Shown: positions 25,209-34,170 of the stretch, in pieces | Layout: every line of letters starts with the position of its first letter | How positions within the stretch are numbered: position 1 is the stretch's first letter | Assembly: GCA_937921595.1 (NCBI GenBank) | Contig: CAKZTD010000220.1 | Coordinates: 1 to 39,559 of the forward strand | Length of the DNA: 39,559 nucleotides | Direction: 5' to 3' | DNA from: an uncultured Saprospiraceae bacterium | GTDB lineage: Bacteria > Bacteroidota > Bacteroidia > Chitinophagales > Saprospiraceae | The notes under the pieces: model-generated | Databases searched by the model: none | Seen by the model: the letters and a program-made list of their open reading frames with translations, nothing else | Told to the model about the DNA's origin: nothing | Position numbers and translations under genes: made by a program

Positions 25209-25413
25209 GAGCATCTATTTAAGAATGAAGAATTAAAAATGACAAATTAGGAGTCAGCAAATGATAAGATGTTGATTTCAGAATAGAGAATTTGTTGACT
25301 GCCTAAGTTGATAATCCGCAGTAATGTCCATTATTACAAGGATTTCAAAACGACGGTAGGCGACAAAAGATCAGCATCAAATTGGTATGTTATTATTTAC
25401 TGAGTCCTTAGCA

Positions 25414-25444
25414 TTGCTTTTCGATCAAATATAATATACCTTTG
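25414..25444 (+). promoter_or_regulatory. complete promoter for an intergenic RNA
   Basis: A -33 TTG (25414-25416), a 20-nt spacer and a -7 TACCTTTG (25437-25444) match the Bacteroidota consensus. No protein gene follows on this strand for 1.3 kb. Confidence 0.65.
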
Positions 25445-25449
25445 AGGCA

Positions 25450-25682
25450 TCGATAATCAAGCGAGATTATCAAAAGAATTACCATTCAAGTATATCATTA
25501 AGCTCTGGTCCAACACTATTTTCATTAGAGAATCATCTCAACTTGTCGGTAGGGCGGGCTCCAACCGTTGACTTGTCCGGTTTCACTTCGGTGAACAGGG
25601 AGATTACCAAAAACAAGATGGACTCTCTAACCATGTATTTACGGGGTCCAAGAGCGCCTCGATATCTTGAGTGGTTTTTTTT
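25450..25682 (+). ncRNA. candidate structured small RNA, about 230 nt
   Basis: It is bounded by the promoter at 25414-25444 and by a stem plus eight T (25675-25682). Internal pairing includes GATAATC/GATTATC (25452-25458/25465-25471), CGGT/ACCG inside CAA/TTG around 25540-25570, a perfect TTCAC(TTCG)GTGAA tetraloop stem (25582-25595), and TGGAC/GTCCA (about 25619-25649). No ORF of useful length is present, and base composition is more GC-rich than its surroundings, as expected of a stable RNA. It does not match tRNA, tmRNA, RNase P or SRP RNA signatures known to me; a 6S-like RNA or an undescribed family are options. It lies on the opposite strand between two minus-strand genes. Confidence 0.6.
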
Positions 25683-25692
25683 ATTCAAGTAG

Positions 25693-25769
25693 AAAAGTTA
25701 ACAAGCCATCAAAGGAACAAGAAAATAAGTCAGTAAAAGACATAACTCTCTGTTCACTTGTTAACTTTT
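25693..25769. repeat. extragenic palindrome, copy 1
   Basis: The arms AAAAGTTAACAAG (25693-25705) and CTTGTTAACTTTT (25757-25769) are perfectly complementary over 13 bp around a 51-nt centre, just downstream of the LON-domain gene. The right arm region TGTTCACTTGTTAACTT closely matches TGTTCACTTATTAACTT in the element at 32404-32476. Confidence 0.65.
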
Positions 25770-25786
25770 TAGATTTCTAACTTGTA

Positions 25787-26419
25787 TTACGTCGGTGGGA
25801 TCAATTTCTTAAAATGCCCATTCAACTGAGCTCTCTTCTTAAGGCGTTCCATTTCACGGACAACAGGAATCAGTTTTTTCATATGATCAAGCATAAACTC
25901 TTGCCTTGCTTTCTCGGTAGGTAAACAAAGGAATTTGTATTCTTGCTCAATCGTAAAACCTACATGATGAGCGATATTATAAGTTTTGAATTCTGTATGA
26001 TCAATTTCGAGATTATTTTTAATATTCAAGGCAACGAAAAGTTCTGTGATAGATTCTCTAATCAGCTCATAAAGCGCTTCATCTCCTTGATGTGTATCCT
26101 CTAATCTTTCAATATCAGCTCCACTATATAATTTGTTAGGCGTATTCCGATAAAATTCTTCAATCTTAAATATCCCAATTCCTTGGGTTTTTACATCCAA
26201 CTCCCCATTATCGTAGCGTTTATCAATGGATAACAACCTAAGTTCCGTTCCAAAATCCATGATTTTATTATCAATAAAAGCAGGAACCCCGAAAGTAGTA
26301 CCATTCTGTTCACATTCTCGGATCAGTTGTTTGTATCTAGGTTCAAAGATATGGAGGTTGAGATTTTCTTCAGGAAATACAACCATTTTAAGTGGAAATA
26401 ATGGGATAAAGTCTTTCAT
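25787..26419 (-). CDS. LON peptidase substrate-binding domain protein
   Basis: A 210-aa protein that corresponds to the N-terminal substrate-recognition domain of Lon alone, without ATPase or protease parts. It begins FIPLFPLKMVVFPEENLNLHIFEPRY in the usual form (the PLFPL, P-hydrophobic and IFEPRY positions are conserved), followed by a beta-rich half and a helical C-terminus with repeated basic residues (MKKLIPVVREMERLKKR). Stand-alone versions of this length are common in Bacteroidota; their role is unknown, perhaps as a substrate adaptor. The ATG is the complement of 26417-26419. No clear promoter is visible. Confidence 0.88.
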   Translation of the reverse strand: MKDFIPLFPLKMVVFPEENLNLHIFEPRYKQLIRECEQNGTTFGVPAFIDNKIMDFGTELRLLSIDKRYDNGELDVKTQGIGIFKIEEFYRNTPNKLYSGADIERLEDTHQGDEALYELIRESITELFVALNIKNNLEIDHTEFKTYNIAHHVGFTIEQEYKFLCLPTEKARQEFMLDHMKKLIPVVREMERLKKRAQLNGHFKKLIPPT

Positions 26420-26787
26420 CGCGGATTTGGATTTCTTCTGTTATTACTTAATAAACGAAAAAATTATTCTTTAGTTTATAAAGCATATCACTTTCACATT
26501 TGCAAAAAAAGAGCCATTCCTATTTAATAACAACAGTCGTGGAAAGAATTAACAGTTTTTCAACATACGTTTTTCAATTATTATTTAGTTTTATAGCGGA
26601 TTTAAGTACCCGCACCCATTCTAACACTTTTTAAGTTATATTCAACGAATATTAACCCCAATGCAACGAATGTTAAAGACACACTCCTTATAAGGTCTAA
26701 AGCTTCGATATTGCATATGATTATTAGAATCTTTAAAACCGATTTTCCGTAGTATACTTTATTGGAAAATCCCTCAATTAAATTATC
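26420..26787. other. divergent intergenic region with direct repeat
   Basis: No gene is supported between the divergent LON-domain and macroglobulin genes. A 13-nt direct repeat, CAACGAATATTAA (26643-26655) and CAACGAATGTTAA (26664-26676), has a 21-bp period, and a 10-bp palindrome, CCTTATAAGG, lies at 26686-26695. Together they could be a regulator binding site for the macroglobulin gene. Confidence 0.4.
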
Positions 26788-29700
26788 ATGCGAAACCAAA
26801 TCCAAAATCTATCCCGCCTTGCCTTTTTAGCAATACTTTTTATGGTGTTCGGCTGTAAGCAACAAAAAGTTGCTAAAGAAATGCCAACGAGTTTAAGCGA
26901 TTTTATTTATGCTTATACTTCTGGTGAAATTTCGAAAGCAGCTCCCGTAAAAATTCGATTTACCAGTAGTCTGGTCAAACCAGATTTGGTTGGTACAGAA
27001 CTTAGTGAAGAAGTTCTCTCTTTTCGACCAAGAATAAAAGGAAAAGCAATTTGGGAAAACGATCGAACGATTCTTTTTACTCCTGCTGAATATTTAGATC
27101 CGGATAAAGATTTTATTGGAAAGGTGAATTTGGAAAAATTATATAAAAATCTTCCAGAAGATGCAAAAGAATTTGAGTTTGGTTTTAAAAGTAAAGCCCA
27201 AAATTTTAGTGTAAGTTTTAAAGGCTTGAGAGGAGTCGATCCTTCCGATACTAAAAACCAACGCTTAGAAGGTAAGGTGATGACCTATGATGTTGCAGAA
27301 AGCGAAGATGTTGAATCTTTAATTAAAGCGACTCTTTCGGGACAGAAGCCAAGCATTCGATGGGAACATCTGAATGATAAAAAAGAACACCGATTTTATA
27401 TCGAAGATATTAAGAGAAATGATGAGGATTCTGAATTGACCGTCAAATGGAATGGTAAAGCATTAGGTCTTTCAAAATTGTCTGATCAAGATGTTTTTGT
27501 AATTCCAGGTCTCAATAATTTTAAAGTGATGTCTGCACAGATCGCTCAGGATAATGAACAATATGCTTTGATTCATTTTTCTGATCCGATTCAAAAATCT
27601 CAAGACTTACAAGGATTGGTAACTATCAGTAATTATAAAGGTCGCCTACGTTTTCAGATTGATGGAAATCAACTTAGAATTTATCCAGGTAAGAGATTGA
27701 CTGGAACTCGTACCTTGACTATTGAAAATGGTTTGAAAAATACTAGAGGTGTTAAGCTCAAAAAACAGATCCAAGAAACAATTCAATTTGAAGAACCAAA
27801 ACCTGGACTTAGATTAGTTGGTACTGGGGTGATTCTTCCAAATTCTGAAGGTTTGAACTTTCCTTTCGAAGCAGTGAATCTAGATATCATCGATGTCGAA
27901 ATTTTTAAAATCTACGACAATAATATTTTGCAATTTTTACAAACAAATGGAATTGACGGTGGTAGTGATTATCAGATGAATAGAGTAGGGAAGATCGAGG
28001 TTCAAAAACAAATAAAATTAAATTCTCTTAGTGCGGATGGAAATAAATTTGCCTGGACGAGATATGCTTTGGATCTCAGTACTTTGATTGAACAAGACCC
28101 GAATGCGATTTATCAAATTCGAATTGGTTTCCGGCCGGAGTATACAACTTTTAGTTGTTCGAATTCTACTAAAAACGAAGATGACGTGATCAAGGATCCT
28201 TTTGAAGATAATAAAAAGAAAACCTCGATTATGGATACCGGTTATTATGGTTATGGTGGCTATTACGATGGATACGAATACAATCATCGGGAAGATCCAT
28301 GTCAACCAGCTTTTTATGGGAGTCATCAATTTGTTCGTAGAAATGTAGTCTCATCCAATTTAGGTATCATTGCCAAACGAGGAATGGATGATCGAATGTT
28401 TTTTTATGTAACTGATTTAAGAACGACCAGTGCTGTCGGGGATATTAATTTGCAAGTTTATGATTATCAACAACAGGTGCTTCAAAGTCTAAAAACGAAT
28501 GCAGATGGGATTGCTATTTTTGAAGTAAATGATGAAGAACCATTCGTTGTAGTTGCGAATCATGGAATAGATAAAGGGTATTTAAAATTAATGGATAATA
28601 ACGCACTTTCTTTGAGTAAATTCAAAGTCAGTGGTTCTGTTGCTCAAAAAGGAATCAAAGGTTTTATCTATGGGGAAAGAGGTGTTTGGAGACCAGGAGA
28701 TTCTTTACATTTGAATTTTGTTTTAGAAGATAAATTAGATAAACTTCCAGATAATCATCCTGTGGTTTTCGAACTATATGATGCTCGAAATACTTTGTAT
28801 AAAAAGTTTACAACTACTGAAAATGTAAATAATGTTTATCCATTAGCGGTTGCAACTCAGGCTGATGATGCAACTGGAAATTGGCGAGCAAAAGTAAAAC
28901 TAGGAGGGGCTACTTTTTCCAAAACTTTAAAAATAGAAACGGTTAAGCCTAACCGTTTAAAAATCAAATTAGATTTTGACGGAAAAGAATTATCAGCATC
29001 CGATATGCCGAAGAATTCTGACCTTCAGGTCAACTGGTTGCATGGTGCACCGGGCCGAGGATTGAAAGCTAAGATTGAAATGAAACTATCTGCGATCAAT
29101 ACGAGCTTCGAAGATTTTAAAACTTTTGAATTTGATGATCCAGCGAGGAAAATAGATTCTAAATATTCTACCTTATTGGATGGCGTTTTAAATGAAGAAG
29201 GAAATGTAAAAGTGAAAACAGATTTCCGAACCAATCAAAAGATGCCAGGTAAAATGAAAGGCCAATTCCGGATTCGTGCTTTTGAAAAAGGGGGAGACTT
29301 TAGTGAAGATAATTTTGCAGTAAATTATAGCCCTTATAGCAAGTATTCTGGAATTTCTATTCCGAAAGATCGCTATGGTTCTAAAAGAATTGATGTTGAA
29401 AAAGGAGGAACACTTCAGGTAGCTTCTGTCAATGAAGACGGAACTCCTGCTAAAAATAGAAAACTGAAAATTGGTGTTTACCGTTCGGTTTGGAGATGGT
29501 GGTGGGAATCGAATAATTCCAATGTCGGCATGTATAATTCAAGCACACATTATAATGCGTTGGATTCTGCAACCGTCAGAACAGATGCTAACGGAATTGC
29601 TAGTTGGGATGTAAAAGTCAATGGCTGGGGATATTATTTAGTAAGAGTTTGTGATGAAGAAAGCGGTCATTGTTCTGGGGACTATTTTTATTCTGGATAC

Positions 29701-32394
29701 CCTTGGAATGATGGAAACGGCAGTGACCAAAGAAAGAATGCTTCCATGTTGGTTTTTACTGCGGATAAACAAAAATATGAAGTTGGGGAAGAAATAGAAT
29801 TAAGAATCCCAAGTAGTGAAGGAGGAAGAATTTTGGTAAGTATCGAGACTGGAACGAAAGTTTTAGATACTTATTGGTTGAATTCTGAAGCAGAAGAAAC
29901 AATATTTAAATTCTACGCAGATGCAGAAATGGCACCTACGATTTATGCAAATGTTTCCTTGATTCAGCCACATGGTCAAGTGGAAAATGATTTACCGATC
30001 AGGATGTACGGCGTCATTCCTCTCCAAGTAGAAGATCCAAAAACACGTTTGAAGCCAAGTTTAAAAATGGCTGATGTTTTAAAACCAGAAGAAAAAGTAA
30101 GCATCGAAGTTAGTGAATCCTCTGGACAAGCAATGGCTTATACCGTTGCCGTGGTTGATGATGGTTTATTGGATTTGACACGATTTAAAACACCAAATCC
30201 TTGGGATGTATTTTATGCTCGGGAAGCACTTGGTGTAAAAACTTGGGATGTCTACGATCATGTATTGGGGTCGTCTAGTGGAATGATGGAAAAGCTTTTA
30301 AGTATCGGTGGAGATGCCGCAGCGATTGACAAAGGTGGTGCCGAAAAAGCGAACCGTTTTAAACCTGTGGTTAAACATTTTGGACCCTTCTATTTGAAAA
30401 AGGGAGAAAAGAAAACTCACGAATTTGTCATGCCGAATTATGTTGGTTCGGTAAGAACGATGGTCGTCGCTTCAGACAATGGAGCTTACGGAAGTATTGA
30501 AAAAACAACGCCAGTTAGAAAGCCTTTAATGGTCTTGGCGACATTACCAAGAGTACTTGGGCCTGGCGAAACACTGAAGATGCCAGTCAATGTTTTTGCG
30601 ATGGAAGACAAAGTGAAAAGAGTGAATGTAAAAGTAGAAGAGACTACTGGTCGGGTGAATTTTGTCAATGGAAATTCCAAGACTTTGACTTTTAATAAAA
30701 TCGGTGATCAACTAGCCGAATTTGATATTGAAATTCCAAGAGTGATCGGTATTGCGAAATTTAAAGTAACCGTAAGTGGGGGAGGAGAAGTCGCTACTCA
30801 GGAGATAGAAATTGATATTAGAAATCCGAATCCTTATGTGACCGATGTTTATGCAGAGGTTTTACAAAATGGAGAAGTTTGGAATAAGAATTTTAATCTG
30901 ACTGGAGTAGAAGGAACTAATAATGCAACGCTAGAAGTTTCAAATATTCCTCCGTTCAATTTGAGCAAAAGAATCCATTACCTGATTCGTTATCCACATG
31001 GTTGTGTGGAGCAAACAACTTCCGCAGTCTTTTCACAATTGTACGTGGGTGATCTGATGGAGATGGATACCAAAATGAGTAATGAAGTCGATTATAATAT
31101 CAAAGCAGGAATCGAAAGATTGAAAAAATTCCATCGTGCCGATGGAGGATTTAGTTACTGGCCGGGCAGTGATTATTACAATACTTGGGGATCTTGTTAT
31201 GCAGGACATTTTCTACTCGAAGCGAAAAAGAAAGGTTATAATGTTTCTGATTTAATTCTGGACAAATGGCTAGATTTTCAAAAAAATCAAGCAAAAACCT
31301 GGAAGCCATATATTCGAGAAGCCGATGGTTATTACCGAGGGAATTATTCTTTCGAGCAAGCTTATCGATTGTATACTTTGGCATTGGCCGGAGCTCCTGA
31401 ATTAGGAGCGATGAATCGATTGAGAGAGTACAAAGATCTATCGGTATCTGGGAAATGGAGATTGGCTTCTGCTTATGCTTTGGCTGGGAAAGAGGAAGTA
31501 GCAAATAGCTTGGTCGCAGAACTGACGACAACGATTGATGACTATGTGGAATTGTCGAATACCTTTGGTTCAAGACTTAGAGATGAAGCGATGATTTTGG
31601 AAACTTTGCTAGAATTGGGTAAAATGAAAGCGGCTGCAGTTGTCGCAAAACAAGTTGCGGAACAGATGGATGGTCAACGTTGGTATAGTACACAAACTAC
31701 AGCTTACGCCTTGAACTCAATGGGTAAATTTGCTAGCCAAAATAATCTATCTGATGAGTTACGGTTTACTTATACTTTAGAGGATGGAAGTGAGGTTGAA
31801 GTGGGGACACAGAAATCTTTGAGTTTGATCGACATCGATGTAAGTAATGGTAAAAATACTTCCGTCAAAGTAAAGAACAGTACCCGAGGGGTGCTCTACG
31901 CAAAGTTGGTGGTGCGTGGCCAGCCGATCGTTGGTGATCAAACGGAAGCTTCCAAAAATGTAGCGATGACGATTAAGTATCGAACGACGGATGGTACTGA
32001 AATAGACCCAGCTAGTATTGAACAAGGAACTGATTTTATTGCTGAAGTGACGGTGAAAAATAATGATGGTAGAAAGCGTTATCATCGGGAAATGGTATTG
32101 AGTCAGATCTTCCCTTCTGGTTGGGAAATTCTAAACACTCGAATGACTTCTATTTCTTCTGAGACCAATGAAAAATCGGATAGACCGACTTATCAGGATT
32201 TTAGAGATGATCGGGTTTACACTTATTATAATACGGGTTACAATAAATCTCGAACGTATAGAATCCAATTGAATGCTGCTTACAAAGGCCGTTATTATTT
32301 ACCTTCTACAACAACAGAGGCAATGTATGATAATAAGGTCAATGCTCGTAAGCCTGGGAAATGGGTCGAAGTAGTTGGGCCGAAGGAGATATAA
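26788..32394 (+). CDS. bacterial alpha-2-macroglobulin lipoprotein with thioester
   Basis: An 1868-aa protein. The N-terminus MRNQIQNLSRLAFLAILFMVFGC is a lipoprotein signal with lipobox Cys23. The body follows the large bacterial alpha-2-macroglobulin plan: N-terminal MG domains, an MG2-type section near 620-650 (KGFIYGERGVWRPGDSLHLNFVLEDK region), the macroglobulin core with GPFYLKKG and MVVASDNGAYG near 1190-1240, and the thioester motif C1406-V-E-Q1409 in YPHGCVEQT followed by the helical thioester domain and a C-terminal receptor-like domain. The family traps proteases by covalent capture in the periplasm. The usual partner PBP1C gene is absent on both sides here. A 73-nt hairpin follows the stop. 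Confidence 0.92.
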   Translation: MRNQIQNLSRLAFLAILFMVFGCKQQKVAKEMPTSLSDFIYAYTSGEISKAAPVKIRFTSSLVKPDLVGTELSEEVLSFRPRIKGKAIWENDRTILFTPAEYLDPDKDFIGKVNLEKLYKNLPEDAKEFEFGFKSKAQNFSVSFKGLRGVDPSDTKNQRLEGKVMTYDVAESEDVESLIKATLSGQKPSIRWEHLNDKKEHRFYIEDIKRNDEDSELTVKWNGKALGLSKLSDQDVFVIPGLNNFKVMSAQIAQDNEQYALIHFSDPIQKSQDLQGLVTISNYKGRLRFQIDGNQLRIYPGKRLTGTRTLTIENGLKNTRGVKLKKQIQETIQFEEPKPGLRLVGTGVILPNSEGLNFPFEAVNLDIIDVEIFKIYDNNILQFLQTNGIDGGSDYQMNRVGKIEVQKQIKLNSLSADGNKFAWTRYALDLSTLIEQDPNAIYQIRIGFRPEYTTFSCSNSTKNEDDVIKDPFEDNKKKTSIMDTGYYGYGGYYDGYEYNHREDPCQPAFYGSHQFVRRNVVSSNLGIIAKRGMDDRMFFYVTDLRTTSAVGDINLQVYDYQQQVLQSLKTNADGIAIFEVNDEEPFVVVANHGIDKGYLKLMDNNALSLSKFKVSGSVAQKGIKGFIYGERGVWRPGDSLHLNFVLEDKLDKLPDNHPVVFELYDARNTLYKKFTTTENVNNVYPLAVATQADDATGNWRAKVKLGGATFSKTLKIETVKPNRLKIKLDFDGKELSASDMPKNSDLQVNWLHGAPGRGLKAKIEMKLSAINTSFEDFKTFEFDDPARKIDSKYSTLLDGVLNEEGNVKVKTDFRTNQKMPGKMKGQFRIRAFEKGGDFSEDNFAVNYSPYSKYSGISIPKDRYGSKRIDVEKGGTLQVASVNEDGTPAKNRKLKIGVYRSVWRWWWESNNSNVGMYNSSTHYNALDSATVRTDANGIASWDVKVNGWGYYLVRVCDEESGHCSGDYFYSGYPWNDGNGSDQRKNASMLVFTADKQKYEVGEEIELRIPSSEGGRILVSIETGTKVLDTYWLNSEAEETIFKFYADAEMAPTIYANVSLIQPHGQVENDLPIRMYGVIPLQVEDPKTRLKPSLKMADVLKPEEKVSIEVSESSGQAMAYTVAVVDDGLLDLTRFKTPNPWDVFYAREALGVKTWDVYDHVLGSSSGMMEKLLSIGGDAAAIDKGGAEKANRFKPVVKHFGPFYLKKGEKKTHEFVMPNYVGSVRTMVVASDNGAYGSIEKTTPVRKPLMVLATLPRVLGPGETLKMPVNVFAMEDKVKRVNVKVEETTGRVNFVNGNSKTLTFNKIGDQLAEFDIEIPRVIGIAKFKVTVSGGGEVATQEIEIDIRNPNPYVTDVYAEVLQNGEVWNKNFNLTGVEGTNNATLEVSNIPPFNLSKRIHYLIRYPHGCVEQTTSAVFSQLYVGDLMEMDTKMSNEVDYNIKAGIERLKKFHRADGGFSYWPGSDYYNTWGSCYAGHFLLEAKKKGYNVSDLILDKWLDFQKNQAKTWKPYIREADGYYRGNYSFEQAYRLYTLALAGAPELGAMNRLREYKDLSVSGKWRLASAYALAGKEEVANSLVAELTTTIDDYVELSNTFGSRLRDEAMILETLLELGKMKAAAVVAKQVAEQMDGQRWYSTQTTAYALNSMGKFASQNNLSDELRFTYTLEDGSEVEVGTQKSLSLIDIDVSNGKNTSVKVKNSTRGVLYAKLVVRGQPIVGDQTEASKNVAMTIKYRTTDGTEIDPASIEQGTDFIAEVTVKNNDGRKRYHREMVLSQIFPSGWEILNTRMTSISSETNEKSDRPTYQDFRDDRVYTYYNTGYNKSRTYRIQLNAAYKGRYYLPSTTTEAMYDNKVNARKPGKWVEVVGPKEI

Positions 32395-32403
32395 ACAAGT
32401 TCA

Positions 32404-32476
32404 TAAGTTAGTAAGTTGGTAGGTTAGCAATACCTTTCAACTTGCTAGCGTATTATCTTGTTCACTTATTAACTTA
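32404..32476. repeat. extragenic palindrome, copy 2
   Basis: The arms 32404-32423 and 32457-32476 pair at 19 of 20 positions if G-U is allowed, with a further inner stem, 32424-32430 with 32442-32448. It begins 10 nt after the macroglobulin stop and ends 9 nt before the next ATG. It shares TGTTCACTT-x-TTAACTT with copy 1. Confidence 0.65.
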
Positions 32477-32485
32477 AACAGATAG

Positions 32486-33223
32486 ATGACATTCGACAAT
32501 TGGCAATTAGGTTTTTTCAAGCTTGGAATATTCGCAGCGATACAATTTTTTATATTGACGGGATTGGCGATGTGGCTTTATCCAGGAGGAACGATTCACC
32601 ATCCAGAGTATGAGGCTTATGATTTTTTGTATAATTACTTTAGTGACCTTGGGCGAACAAGAACCTTTGATGGCGAGTCGAATATGACTTGTCATTTGTT
32701 GTTTAAAACCGCATTGGGAGTTTCAGGAATTTGCCTGATTTTGTTTTTTGTAGCCTTACCTTCTTTGTTTAAATCCAATGGTTCGAAAGCCTTAATTTTT
32801 ATTGCTTCCTTTTTGGGTATACTTTCCGGGATTTGTTATATCGGAATTGCATATGTTCCTTATAATGTAGATTATTGGGGCCATCGGACTTTTGTTCGGA
32901 CGGGATTTATTCTCTTTCTTCTTATGTCATTTTTCTATACTGCAGCGATTCTAAGTGAAAAAAAATATCCTAATCGTTATGCTGTGGCTTTTGGAATCTT
33001 TGTAATTATCTTGGCTGTTCAGGTTTACATTATGCTTTTTGGCCCTCGGGCATATCGGTCGAATGAAGGATTATACCTGCAGGCGACTGCTCAGAAGATT
33101 GTGGTTTACGCAGAGATTCTTTGTATGTTGTATCAGAGTATTGGAGCGATTAGAGTTTGGCGAAAGAAGAAGGATATTGAGAAGGAAGGTGGAGAAGATA
33201 TATTGGATACTCCTTTGGGTTGA
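32486..33223 (+). CDS. DUF998-like multi-pass membrane protein
   Basis: A 245-aa protein with about six hydrophobic helices (near residues 10-32, 70-92, 100-122, 134-154, 163-184 and 200-218). The loop after helix 1, YDFLYNYFSDLGRTRTFDGE, with a conserved-looking N-x-x-SDLG arrangement, is typical of DUF998-type proteins; this is recognition from the pattern only. The basic C-terminus RVWRKKKDIEKEGG is cytoplasmic. It starts 91 nt after the macroglobulin stop across a palindromic hairpin, so co-transcription is possible but not shown. Function unknown. Confidence 0.65.
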   Translation: MTFDNWQLGFFKLGIFAAIQFFILTGLAMWLYPGGTIHHPEYEAYDFLYNYFSDLGRTRTFDGESNMTCHLLFKTALGVSGICLILFFVALPSLFKSNGSKALIFIASFLGILSGICYIGIAYVPYNVDYWGHRTFVRTGFILFLLMSFFYTAAILSEKKYPNRYAVAFGIFVIILAVQVYIMLFGPRAYRSNEGLYLQATAQKIVVYAEILCMLYQSIGAIRVWRKKKDIEKEGGEDILDTPLG

Positions 33224-33237
33224 TTAAAAAAAATATT

Positions 33238-33298
33238 AGCCACGAAGGCACAAAGACGCAAAGAACGAAATAGAAACTTTTGAGTCTTTGTGCTTTCT
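33238..33298. repeat. dispersed-type palindromic repeat
   Basis: The arms GAAGGCACAAAGAC and GTCTTTGTGCTTTC pair over 14 positions with one G-U, between convergent genes. The left part, CACGAAGGCACAAAGACGCA, is of the 'CACGAAGGCACAAAGAC' kind that I recall seeing as an abundant extragenic repeat in many Bacteroidota and other genomes. Confidence 0.6.
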
Positions 33299-33339
33299 TG
33301 ACAAATCAGTGTCAAAAAAAATCTAAAGAAGATTGCAAA

Positions 33340-34170
33340 TCAATTTTTCTGACTACTTGGTTTGTTCGTTTTTTTTGTTCTTGGCTTCTTCTTTTTAACT
33401 TTTCTCTTTGCCTGACTATTATTAGAATCTTTTGTATTCTTCCATTTACTTTTTTCACTTTGCGGAGTACAATCAAATATAAAGTGGAAACCAATATGTA
33501 CTCCTACCGAATTGGAAAAAGAACTCACTACATCATATTGAACAACATCATTGTCTATGGAAACAGTATTCATATCCACAAATTTTTGAGTTTCACTTTG
33601 AGTCCAATTTGTTCCAATATCAAAAAATACATTTCTATTTAGGCGGACAAGTGCTCCCACGCCAGTACCCCAAGCCCCGTTGCCAGACTGTACAATGCGG
33701 TCAGAGGTTTTACGATCATAATCACTAATTCTCCTGGTAAGCCGGATATCCTGATTAGCTCCTACAAGTCTCGCTCCTCCGAATATATCGAAATATGGCT
33801 GTATTTTTTTATAAGGATTAAGAACTATACGTCCTAAAAAATGGAAATCAAGCAGCGTGTTATAAACGGAACTTCTAGCAGAAGCACCTAAGGGATCTTC
33901 TAAAGTGAGATTGTCTCTTTCTCCGATTGCAGCGCCCCCAGTCATACGGGCACCAATATGGAAATTTACTTTAGATGCTCGAGGATTTAGTTTATACAAG
34001 AGATTAAAAGTGGCTCCATAATTAATACGAAAGCCATTATCTTTCATTTCTTCAATAGGGTTTGTGATGGTGAAATTGGCACCAAGGCTCCATCGTTCGC
34101 AATTGCTATATTGCGCATAGGTGATATTCATCAAGAAAGTGAATAGAATTAAAAAGGAAAATGTTTTCAT
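33340..34170 (-). CDS. outer-membrane beta-barrel protein with basic tail
   Basis: A 276-aa protein with signal peptide MKTFSFLILFTFLMNITYAQ. Residues about 25-235 alternate polar and hydrophobic residues in strands (for example WSLGANFTI, YGATFNLLYKL, VNFHIGARMTGGA, VFFDIGTNW, NSVGVHIGFHFIF) as in small porin-like outer-membrane barrels. After the last strand, which ends IFDC, a strongly basic low-complexity tail of about 40 residues (KRKVKKKKPRTKKTNK) extends to the C-terminus. Such a tail could bind peptidoglycan, LPS or nucleic acid at the envelope, but this is only inference. It is divergent from lepA. No specific function recognised. Confidence 0.75.
   Translation of the reverse strand: MKTFSFLILFTFLMNITYAQYSNCERWSLGANFTITNPIEEMKDNGFRINYGATFNLLYKLNPRASKVNFHIGARMTGGAAIGERDNLTLEDPLGASARSSVYNTLLDFHFLGRIVLNPYKKIQPYFDIFGGARLVGANQDIRLTRRISDYDRKTSDRIVQSGNGAWGTGVGALVRLNRNVFFDIGTNWTQSETQKFVDMNTVSIDNDVVQYDVVSSFSNSVGVHIGFHFIFDCTPQSEKSKWKNTKDSNNSQAKRKVKKKKPRTKKTNKPSSQKN

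Noticed and set aside
26602-26805. Minus-strand 67-aa frame overlapping the start of the macroglobulin gene
   Set aside because: No promoter, no domain; it overlaps the signal peptide of a clear gene.
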